Shown in pieces: positions 57,114 to 64,000 of a stretch of DNA of 64,000 nucleotides. The first letter of the stretch is position 1. Each line of letters begins with the position of its first letter. The position numbers and the translations under genes were made by a program. The stretch comes from Rhodocyclales bacterium GT-UBC (GTDB taxonomy: Bacteria > Pseudomonadota > Gammaproteobacteria > Burkholderiales > Rhodocyclaceae): positions 62,001-126,000 of the forward strand of contig QXPY01000001.1 of assembly GCA_003583745.1 (NCBI GenBank), given 5' to 3'. A model generated the notes under the pieces. It did no database searches. It was not told the DNA's origin and saw nothing but the letters and a program-made list of their open reading frames with translations.

Positions 57114-58046
57114 TCAGGCGGCGACGTCGATGCCGCCGGCTGCGGCGGGCGAGCTGGCTGGCGAGGCGATGCCAGCCAGGGAAAGGCTTGAAGAAGAATC
57201 GCTGTGGGCATCCTGTGCCATGCTTTGATCGAGCTTTTTCAGGCTCGCTTCGGCTTCGGCGAGGTCTTTCGTCGCTTTGCCCGACGTGGCGAGTTTGCTT
57301 TTCAGCATGCTGATCAGTTGGCGCAACGCGTTTTTGGCTTCGGCCAGGGCTTTCTTCAGCGCTTCACTGGCCGCTTTGTCCTGCTCGTCCTTGGCGCTAT
57401 TCGTGTTTTGCTGCTGTGCGCTGGCCTGTTGCGCTTCGTAGGCGGCGAGGCCGGTGCGCTGGCCGGGCGAGGCGGCATTGCTGGCTGCCTGGTCGTCCGA
57501 ACTGCCTGGCTGGTCGGTCTTTTCGTTTTCTGAAGCAAGCGTTGTCGGGGCAACTTCGGTGGTGGTGCTTTCTGCCGCAGTGGGTGCGCTCGTGCTGCTC
57601 TCGATACGCTCGCCGGCTGCACCGGCATTGTCTGCCGACTCGGCTGGCGAGCTGGGCGAAGCGGTGCTGCCGCCGTTGCTGCTGCTCGACAGCAGTTTGC
57701 CCAGCGAAGCCAGTTCGCTGGCGATGGCCTTGATCTGCGAAGCCAGTCGCTTGGCCTGTTCCGGGCTGAGGCCGATCAGCATCTGTTTCAGCATGTCCAG
57801 GCGTTGCTTGAGCAGCGCCGCCCGTTGAGCCGCGGCCTGCTTGGCCGAAGTTTTGGGAGAGGGCATGTCCCGCAGTTGCTTGAGCGCCGCCTGCGTCTCC
57901 TGTTGTCGCTTGGCCTGCGCCTCCTCGGCTTTGCTCATCGGAGCGGCAGCAGAGGAATCGTTGATGCCGGCTTTAGCGGAGGTAGTGCTGCCTGATCTGA
58001 CAAGCAGGCTTGCTGAATTGAATCGGTTCAGACTATTGGTTTTCAT
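57114..58046 (-). CDS. Hypothetical coiled-coil, Ser/Ala-rich protein
   Basis: A 310-residue protein starting MKTNSLNRFNSASLLVRSGS. A helical coiled-coil region lies at about 38-110 (EEAQAKRQQETQAALKQL, ALLKQRLDMLKQMLIGLSPE), then a long Ser/Ala/Thr-rich low-complexity part (about 120-220), a second helical segment (about 225-270) and a Ser/Ala-rich tail. No signal peptide or membrane helix. It could be a structural or secreted factor. No function assigned. Confidence 0.65.
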   Translation of the reverse strand: MKTNSLNRFNSASLLVRSGSTTSAKAGINDSSAAAPMSKAEEAQAKRQQETQAALKQLRDMPSPKTSAKQAAAQRAALLKQRLDMLKQMLIGLSPEQAKRLASQIKAIASELASLGKLLSSSSNGGSTASPSSPAESADNAGAAGERIESSTSAPTAAESTTTEVAPTTLASENEKTDQPGSSDDQAASNAASPGQRTGLAAYEAQQASAQQQNTNSAKDEQDKAASEALKKALAEAKNALRQLISMLKSKLATSGKATKDLAEAEASLKKLDQSMAQDAHSDSSSSLSLAGIASPASSPAAAGGIDVAA

Positions 58047-58205
58047 TGAAGCGCTGGGGCGGAGGATGTTTAGCAAAACGGCATTTTTCGGCCAAACTTG
58101 AGCCGGCTTGCCGCTTGTTCCGATCCGGCGGCGCGTTTCGGAACGGCGAACGCCTTGCCAGCCCAAGCAGCGCCTTGTCCTCTGATGGCGCAGCCCGGCC
58201 TCGGG

Positions 58206-58211
58206 TATAAT
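58206..58211 (+). promoter_or_regulatory. Probable -10 element for purL
   Basis: TATAAT at 58206-58211, preceded by GGG, lies 35 bases upstream of the purL start. The -35 region 17 bases upstream (TGATGG) is poor. Confidence 0.5.
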
Positions 58212-58245
58212 GCCGGCCTCTCCGCCTAACCAGACCCCACTCCCA

Positions 58246-61200
58246 ATGGCCGACATTCTTTGCCTCAAGGGCGACGCCGCCTTTTCCGCCTTCCGCCTGC
58301 AACGCCTGCTCGCCCGCCTGAACACGGCCGTGGCCGACATCGAATCGGTGACCGCCGACTACTGGCACGTTATCGCGCAGAAGCGCGCGTTGGCCGCCGA
58401 CGAGCGCGCCAAGCTGGCCAAGCTGCTGGAAGAAGTGCCGGCCGGCGAGGACAAGGGCGAACTGTTCCTGGTGGCACCGCGCATCGGCACCATTTCGCCG
58501 TGGTCGTCCAAGGCCACCGACATCGCCTTCAACTGCGATCTGGAACCGGCCATCGAGCGCATCGAGCGCGTCGTCGCCTTCCACGTGGTTCTGAAGCAAA
58601 ACCGGGCGTTGTCCGCCAACGAGAAGAAGATCGTCGCCGGCCTGCTGCACGACCGGATGACCGAATCGGTGCTCGCCGGTTTCGCCGAAGCCGGCGAACT
58701 GTTCCGCCATTTCGAGCCGAAGCCGCTCAACACCGTCGACGTGCTGGCCGGCGGCAAGGCCGCGCTGGTCGAAGCCAACGGCACGCTGGGCCTGGCGCTG
58801 TCCGACGACGAAGTCGATTACCTGCTCGACATCTTCACCAAGGCCGGTCGCAACCCGACCGACGTCGAACTCATGATGTTCGCCCAGGCCAACTCCGAAC
58901 ACTGCCGCCACAAGATCTTCAACGCCTCGTGGGTGATCGACGGCGAGAAGAAGGAAAAGACGCTGTTCGGCATGATCCGCGAAACGCATCAGGCCAACCC
59001 GCAAGGCACGGTCATGGCCTATGCCGACAACGCCTCGATCATCGAAGGCGCCACCATCCAGCGTTTCTACCCGGATGCCGACCGCGGCTACAGCTACAAG
59101 GAAGAGCTGACCCACATCCTGACCAAGGTCGAAACGCACAATCACCCGACCGCGATTTCCCCGTTCCCCGGTGCTTCCACCGGCTCCGGCGGCGAAATCC
59201 GCGACGAAGGCGCCACCGGCAAGGGTTCCAAGCCGAAGGCCGGCCTCTGCGGTTTCTCGGTGTCCAACCTGAATCTGCCGGACGCGCCGCAGCCGTGGGA
59301 AAAGGCCTACGGCCGTCCGTCGCGCATCGCCTCCGCGCTCGACATCATGCTCGAAGGCCCGATCGGTGCCGCCGCCTTCAACAACGAATTCGGCCGTCCG
59401 AACCTGACCGGCTATTTCCGCACCTATGAACAGGATGTGGCTGGTACCGTGCGCGGCTACCACAAGCCGATCATGATCGCTGGCGGCCTCGGTTCCATCC
59501 AGGCCGAGCAGTCGTTCAAGGAAGAAACCTTCCCGGTCGGCACGCTGTTCGTGCAACTGGGCGGCCCGGGCATGCTGATCGGCCTGGGCGGCGGTGCCGC
59601 CTCGTCGATGACGGCCGGCGTCAATGCCGAAGACCTCGATTTTGCCTCCGTCCAGCGCGGCAACCCGGAAATCCAGCGGCGTGCGCAGGAAGTCATCGAC
59701 CGTTGCTGGCAGATGGGCAAGGACAACCCGATTCTCTCCGTGCATGACGTCGGTGCCGGCGGCGTTTCCAACGCCTTGCCGGAACTCGCCCACTCGGGCG
59801 GCGTCGGCGCCAAGTTCGACCTGCGCAAAGTGCCGACCCTGGAACCGGGCATGTCGCCGGCCGAAATCTGGTCCAACGAATCGCAGGAACGCTACGTGCT
59901 GGCCATTCCGCCGAACCGCATCGGCGAATTCCAGGCCATGTGCGAGCGCGAGCGCTGCCCGTTCGCCGTGGTCGGCGAAGCCACCGGCGACGGCCATCTG
60001 ACTGTCACCGACGCCCATTTCGGCGTCAATCCGGTCGACATGGAAATGGAAGCGCTGCTCGGCAAGCCGCCGCGCATGACCCGCGATGTCACGTCGCAGC
60101 CGTCGACCTTCGTTCCCTTCGACGCCGTTTCCATCGAATTGAAGGACGCCGCTTACCGCCTGATGCGTCTGCCGACCATCGCCGACAAGACCTTCCTGAT
60201 CTCCATCGGCGACCGCTCGGTCGGCGGCATGACGGCGCGTGACCAGATGGTCGGCCCGTGGCAGGTGCCGGTGGCCGACGTCGCCGTGACCACGATGGGT
60301 TATCAAGGTTACTTGGGCGAAGCCTTCGCCATGGGCGAGCGTACGCCGCTGGCCGTGCTCGATGCGCCGGCTTCCGGTCGCATGGCCATTGGCGAGGCGC
60401 TGACCAACCTGGCCGCCGCCGATGTCGGCAGCCTGGACAAGGTCAAGCTCTCCGCCAACTGGATGGCACCGTGCGGCGTGCCGGGCGAGGACGCCCGCCT
60501 GTACGCGACGGTCGAAGGCATCTCCGAGCTGTGCAAGCAAATCGGCGTGTCGATCCCGGTCGGCAAGGATTCGCTGTCGATGCGCACCGCCTGGGACGAG
60601 AACGGCGAGAAGAAGCAGGTCGTTTCGCCGCTGTCGCTGATTGTCACCTCGTTTGCTGCGGTCGATGACGTGCGCAAGACGAAAACCCCGCTGCTCGCCA
60701 GCGGGCAGGATGAAACCGAACTGCTGCTGCTCGACCTCGGCAAGAGCCGCCTCGGCGGCTCGGCGCTGGCGCAGGTGTACAACGCCACCGGTGACGATGC
60801 GCCGGACGTCGATGAACCGGCCAAGCTCAAGGGCCTGTTCGAGGCCGTGCAGAAACTCAACCGCGACGGCCTGCTGCTTGCCTACCATGACCGCTCCGAC
60901 GGCGGCCTGTTCGTCGCCGCCTGCGAAATGGCCTTCGCCAGCCGCCGCGGCGTCTCGCTCGACCTCGACGGCCTCTGCTTCGACGGCGCCGCGCTCGACG
61001 TCGATGGTGCCGAGAAGCGTCCGGACCTGATGGCAGGCCGCGATTTCGAGAACATCGTCCGCGCCCTGTTCAACGAGGAACTCGGCGCGCTGATCCAGAT
61101 CCGCCGTGCCGACCGCGAGAAGGTCACGCCGATCCTGCGCGCCAGCGGCGTGCCGTATCACTTCGTCGGTACGACCAACGAGTGGGACGAAATCCGCGTT

Positions 61201-62178
61201 ACCCGCAACGCCAAGCGCGTGCTGCGCGAGAAGCGTGTCGACCTGCAGCGTGCCTGGTCCGAGACCAGCTACCAGATGCAGGCCATGCGCGACAATCCGA
61301 GCTGCGCCCAGCAGGAATTCGACCGCATCCTCGACGTCGCCGACCCCGGCCTGACGCCGAAGGTCACCTTCGATCCGCAGGAAGATTTCACCAAGGTCTA
61401 TCAGGACATCAGCGGCCGCCCGCGCGTCGCCATCTTGCGCGAGCAGGGCGTCAACAGCCATTACGAAATGGCCGCCGCCTTCGACCGCGCCGGCTTCCAG
61501 TCGGTCGACGTGCATATGAGCGACATCCTCGCCGGCCGCGTCAGCCTCAAGGACTTCAAGGGCCTCGTCGCCTGCGGTGGCTTCTCCTACGGCGACGTGC
61601 TTGGCGCCGGCCAGGGCTGGGCCAAGACCATCCTGATGCACGACGGCTGCCGCGACGAATTCGCCGCCTTCTTCAACCGTCCGGATACCTTCGCGCTGGG
61701 CGTCTGCAACGGTTGCCAGATGATGAGCGCACTGAAGTCGATCATTCCGGGGGCCGAACACTGGCCGGCTTTCCGCCGCAACAAGGTCGAGCAGTTCGAG
61801 GCGCGCTTCGTGATGACCGAAGTGCTGGATTCGCCGTCGATCTTCTTTGCCGGCATGGAAGGTTCGCAGATCCCCATCGTCGTCTCGCACGGCGAAGGCC
61901 GCGCCGTCTTCGACAAGGCCGACGACCAGGGCAAGTGCCTGTCCGCCGTGCGCTACGTCGACAACAAGGGCGAACCGACCGAGGTCTATCCGTACAACCC
62001 GAACGGTTCGCCGAACGGTCTGACCGCCGTGACCACGGCCGACGGCCGCTTCACGATCATGATGCCGCACCCGGAGCGCGTCTTCCGCAGCGTGCAGATG
62101 TCCTGGTACCCGGAAAGTTGGGGCGAGGATTCGCCGTGGATGCGCATGTTCCGCAACGCGCGGCGCTGGGTCGGCTAA
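58246..62178 (+). CDS. purL: Phosphoribosylformylglycinamidine synthase
   Basis: A 1310-residue single-chain PurL, close to the ~1295 residues of the E. coli enzyme. It catalyses the glutamine- and ATP-dependent fourth step of purine synthesis. Visible are the N-terminal and linker domains, the ATPase core ([42 protein letters not shown]) and the C-terminal glutaminase with [12 protein letters not shown] and the catalytic Cys in GVCNGCQMM (near residue 1155), plus [10 protein letters not shown]. Start at 58246. Confidence 0.97.
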   Translation: MADILCLKGDAAFSAFRLQRLLARLNTAVADIESVTADYWHVIAQKRALAADERAKLAKLLEEVPAGEDKGELFLVAPRIGTISPWSSKATDIAFNCDLEPAIERIERVVAFHVVLKQNRALSANEKKIVAGLLHDRMTESVLAGFAEAGELFRHFEPKPLNTVDVLAGGKAALVEANGTLGLALSDDEVDYLLDIFTKAGRNPTDVELMMFAQANSEHCRHKIFNASWVIDGEKKEKTLFGMIRETHQANPQGTVMAYADNASIIEGATIQRFYPDADRGYSYKEELTHILTKVETHNHPTAISPFPGASTGSGGEIRDEGATGKGSKPKAGLCGFSVSNLNLPDAPQPWEKAYGRPSRIASALDIMLEGPIGAAAFNNEFGRPNLTGYFRTYEQDVAGTVRGYHKPIMIAGGLGSIQAEQSFKEETFPVGTLFVQLGGPGMLIGLGGGAASSMTAGVNAEDLDFASVQRGNPEIQRRAQEVIDRCWQMGKDNPILSVHDVGAGGVSNALPELAHSGGVGAKFDLRKVPTLEPGMSPAEIWSNESQERYVLAIPPNRIGEFQAMCERERCPFAVVGEATGDGHLTVTDAHFGVNPVDMEMEALLGKPPRMTRDVTSQPSTFVPFDAVSIELKDAAYRLMRLPTIADKTFLISIGDRSVGGMTARDQMVGPWQVPVADVAVTTMGYQGYLGEAFAMGERTPLAVLDAPASGRMAIGEALTNLAAADVGSLDKVKLSANWMAPCGVPGEDARLYATVEGISELCKQIGVSIPVGKDSLSMRTAWDENGEKKQVVSPLSLIVTSFAAVDDVRKTKTPLLASGQDETELLLLDLGKSRLGGSALAQVYNATGDDAPDVDEPAKLKGLFEAVQKLNRDGLLLAYHDRSDGGLFVAACEMAFASRRGVSLDLDGLCFDGAALDVDGAEKRPDLMAGRDFENIVRALFNEELGALIQIRRADREKVTPILRASGVPYHFVGTTNEWDEIRVTRNAKRVLREKRVDLQRAWSETSYQMQAMRDNPSCAQQEFDRILDVADPGLTPKVTFDPQEDFTKVYQDISGRPRVAILREQGVNSHYEMAAAFDRAGFQSVDVHMSDILAGRVSLKDFKGLVACGGFSYGDVLGAGQGWAKTILMHDGCRDEFAAFFNRPDTFALGVCNGCQMMSALKSIIPGAEHWPAFRRNKVEQFEARFVMTEVLDSPSIFFAGMEGSQIPIVVSHGEGRAVFDKADDQGKCLSAVRYVDNKGEPTEVYPYNPNGSPNGLTAVTTADGRFTIMMPHPERVFRSVQMSWYPESWGEDSPWMRMFRNARRWVG

Positions 62179-62203
62179 GCGTCGTTATGCTGCTCAGAAC
62201 TGA

Positions 62204-62262
62204 GGCACGGCTTTGGCCGTGCCTGAATCGCAAAAAAAACCTCCGCTTGCGGAGGTTTTTTC
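62204..62262 (+). terminator. Terminator after purL
   Basis: Two hairpins in tandem: GGCACGGC/GCCGTGCC (62204-62223), then AAACCTCCGC/GCGGAGGTTT with a flanking A-run and T-run (62232-62262). The second is a classic intrinsic terminator and, being A/T-flanked on both sides, can also end the convergent PEP-CTERM gene. Confidence 0.9.
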
Positions 62263-62292
62263 ATGCCTGGCCGAGCCCGGCCAAGGCCGCCA

Positions 62293-63249
62293 TCAATGCT
62301 GGCGCGAACGGCGTAAGCCCAGGGCGAGCAAGGTAAGGCCGAACAGGGTCAGCGTACCCGGTTCCGGTACTTGGTTGGTCGGGGGCGTCACGGCCTGGTT
62401 GAGGAACAGTTCTTCGCCGGTGCCGTTGAGATTCGACATGTTCAGGAAGAAGCGCAGGGTGTCGCCTTCGGCGTAATTATTGACGTTGAAAGCCGGCGCA
62501 TAAGCGTAGAACTCGGCCGAGCCGCTACCGAAATCATTGGAAATGGTACGGGTGCATAGGGTCGGATCGCCTGGCACCGAAGTGAAGCTGCCGCAACCAT
62601 TGGGGTCGCGCCAGTAGATCGGCTGGCTGCTCGGGGCCTCAACCAGGGATGCCGCGTCGAAGGCATGGTTGAATGTGTTGTCGAAAGCGAAAGTCCCCTT
62701 GATGCCGCCGTTCTGGTCGACCACGTCAAAGTAGCCGTTGAGCATCAGGAAGTCGCCGGATTGCGGCTCGCCAAGATCGAACCCGAAGACCGGCGTGGTA
62801 CCGGCACCCAGATAGCTTTTCAGGTTGGCAATCGTGAAGGTCGCGCTGGCGGTCGGCCACCACCCGCTGAAGGTCGAATTGCCGGGGGCGTTGCCGGTCG
62901 GCGTGCCCGAATTGGCGTCGGGAAAGCTGCCATTGGTCGAATTGTTGTAAGTGAATAATTTCAGCAGGTTGCCCGAACCCAGGCCATTCGAGAAACTGGT
63001 GAGGCCGCTGTAACCCATGCTGACGAAGGTATTGATGGCATTGACGCCATACGAAACGAAATCGTCGTGGGCGCTTGCGACGTAGAGTTCGGCGCCGCCG
63101 GAGGTGGTGTAGCAAAGCAGGTTGCCGGGGCCGAAACTACAGCTGCTGACCGAGGGCAGGGCTTCGGCAAAGGAAGCGGAACTGCTCAGGATGGAAGCGG
63201 CGAAAAGGCTGCTTTTCAGGATGTTGCGCAGTGATTTTGGGGTGTTCAT
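62293..63249 (-). CDS. PEP-CTERM sorting-domain protein
   Basis: A 318-residue secreted protein with an N-terminal signal (about 1-28, ASILSSSASFAEA), a Gly/Asn/Ser/Thr-rich beta body with several Cys, and a canonical C-terminal VPEPGTLTLFGLTLLALGLRRSR. In this family an exosortase removes the tail and the protein is displayed or released at the surface. ATG at 63249 follows AGGAGGGATCACC. Its tail differs from that of the VIT protein near 2.4 kb, so a different, EpsH-type exosortase may process it. Confidence 0.9.
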   Translation of the reverse strand: MNTPKSLRNILKSSLFAASILSSSASFAEALPSVSSCSFGPGNLLCYTTSGGAELYVASAHDDFVSYGVNAINTFVSMGYSGLTSFSNGLGSGNLLKLFTYNNSTNGSFPDANSGTPTGNAPGNSTFSGWWPTASATFTIANLKSYLGAGTTPVFGFDLGEPQSGDFLMLNGYFDVVDQNGGIKGTFAFDNTFNHAFDAASLVEAPSSQPIYWRDPNGCGSFTSVPGDPTLCTRTISNDFGSGSAEFYAYAPAFNVNNYAEGDTLRFFLNMSNLNGTGEELFLNQAVTPPTNQVPEPGTLTLFGLTLLALGLRRSRQH

Positions 63250-63602
63250 GGTGATCCCTCCTGTTTCTGCCTGTAAGGCATTAAGCGTGCCGAATCCTTG
63301 TGTCGAGAAATATCGTTGCGTGGATTCAGTGACCTGCGCATGGGCTGTCATATTTTTGCAGGCGGCTCGCCAGGCTGGCGTAAAAGAATCCGACATTTTC
63401 CGGCGGGGGCTGAGATCTCTGGCGAAAGAGCCGACGATTTTGAAGCCTGCATTGAAGGCGTGATCGCGAGGCGAGCAGTTCGTGACCAGCCGGATCGCCG
63501 CCGTTTGAAATCGCCGGCCGATCGTACCTTTGGACAATTTACCCGGCATCTGCAAATGGCATAATCGAAACAGTATTTGGTCATAATTCCAAGGGGAGTG
63601 TC
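63250..63602. other. Intergenic region, no gene seen
   Basis: A 353-base gap between the divergent PEP-CTERM and NERD genes. It must hold both promoters. I saw no convincing open frame, repeat or RNA structure. Confidence 0.5.
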
Positions 63603-64000
63603 GTGGCTTCACTCATTCCGGCAATCGGTAGCTGCGTCTCGCGGATGACCGGTGGCGAAAAGCGTCTGGCTTACCGCCTGGAAAGCAAACTCGAAGATGA
63701 CTGGCTGCTCTGGTACGACGTACCGCTCGGCCCGCGCAACGTCCATCCCGATTTTGTCGTCTTCAACCCACGGCGCGGCCTGCTGGTGCTGGAGGTCAAG
63801 GACTGGCGGCTCGATACCATCCAGGAAGTCGACCGGCAAAGCGTCTGCCTGCTCACCCCGCAAGGCCTCAAGCGTCAGGCCAACCCGCTTGAACAGGCCC
63901 GGCAATACGCCCACGAAACCGTCGATCTGCTCAAGCGCGACCCGCAGCTGACCATCAACAGCGGCCGCCTGCAAGGCACGCTGCTCTTCCCGTGGGGTTA
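63603..64000 (+). CDS. NERD-domain protein (5' part only)
   Basis: The frame starts at GTG 63603 (GGGGAG upstream) and runs off the window after 132 codons. The visible part is a NERD nuclease-related domain with a PD-(D/E)xK-like pattern: HPDFVVFNPRRGLLVLEVKDW. NERD domains often precede UvrD/Rep-like helicases in proteobacteria, so the full gene may be a NERD-helicase, but the helicase part is not visible. Confidence 0.75.
   Translation, partial: MASLIPAIGSCVSRMTGGEKRLAYRLESKLEDDWLLWYDVPLGPRNVHPDFVVFNPRRGLLVLEVKDWRLDTIQEVDRQSVCLLTPQGLKRQANPLEQARQYAHETVDLLKRDPQLTINSGRLQGTLLFPWG

Noticed and set aside
58033..62070. Long minus-strand open frame opposite purL
   Set aside because: Antisense shadow of purL; no family features and a His/Gly/Arg-rich composition typical of such shadows.

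Overview
The window reads as the chromosome of a GC-rich betaproteobacterium, most likely of the Rhodocyclaceae (Dechloromonas/Azonexus-like). This is inferred from the mix of gene families: exosortase/PEP-CTERM, flavocytochrome c, a qseEGF-type two-component locus, ethanolamine utilisation without a microcompartment, and a class Ia ribonucleotide reductase with two ATP-cones. No rRNA or tRNA is present to confirm it. No CRISPR array, phage or intact insertion sequence was seen.

Layout. 0.1-3.8 kb: a three-gene operon with a polytopic VIT-domain protein ending in a PEP-CTERM-like tail, an exosortase and an EpsI-like partner. 3.9-9.9 kb: a cobalamin riboswitch followed by nrdA, a periplasmic CbiZ-nitrilase fusion and nrdB, closed by a strong terminator. 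9.9-17.9 kb: an RND efflux locus with divergent arms sharing a TetR operator, bordered by a truncated thioesterase and a gene-free stretch that look like a rearrangement scar. 18.0-21.1 kb: a glrK-lipoprotein-glrR operon whose response regulator has lost the sigma-54 contact loop. 21.3-31.4 kb: cytochrome c and flavoprotein sulfide dehydrogenase (FccAB type), then a compact ten-gene type II secretion-like operon. 31.9-34.4 kb: an MsrA-thioredoxin-MsrB lipoprotein and a GAF-GGDEF diguanylate cyclase. 34.5-40.3 kb: ethanolamine permease, EutB, EutC and an outer-membrane protein in one operon, divergent from an AraC/EutR-type activator, with a tandem AraC-type site between them. 40.3-51.1 kb: mostly housekeeping genes (DUF3553 protein, PflA, LysR/EamA pair, PanE, SbcCD, TonB). 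51.3-58.0 kb: a c-type haem chemoreceptor, glpKD and two uncharacterised proteins. 58.2-64 kb: purL, a canonical PEP-CTERM protein and the start of a NERD-domain protein.

How it fits together. Vitamin B12 is the unifying theme. The riboswitch should shut off the B12-independent ribonucleotide reductase when cobalamin is present. The gene between the reductase subunits encodes what looks like a secreted corrinoid amidohydrolase fused to a nitrilase-family amidase. B12-dependent ethanolamine ammonia-lyase and its activator lie about 30 kb away. The nrdA-CbiZ/nitrilase-nrdB operon is the best candidate for an undescribed system here: B12 shortage would switch DNA precursor synthesis to the B12-free enzyme and at the same time induce an exported corrinoid-remodelling enzyme. 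Secondary candidates are the exosortase with its adjacent polytopic substrate, the compact secretion operon next to FccAB, and the GAFTGA-less GlrR.
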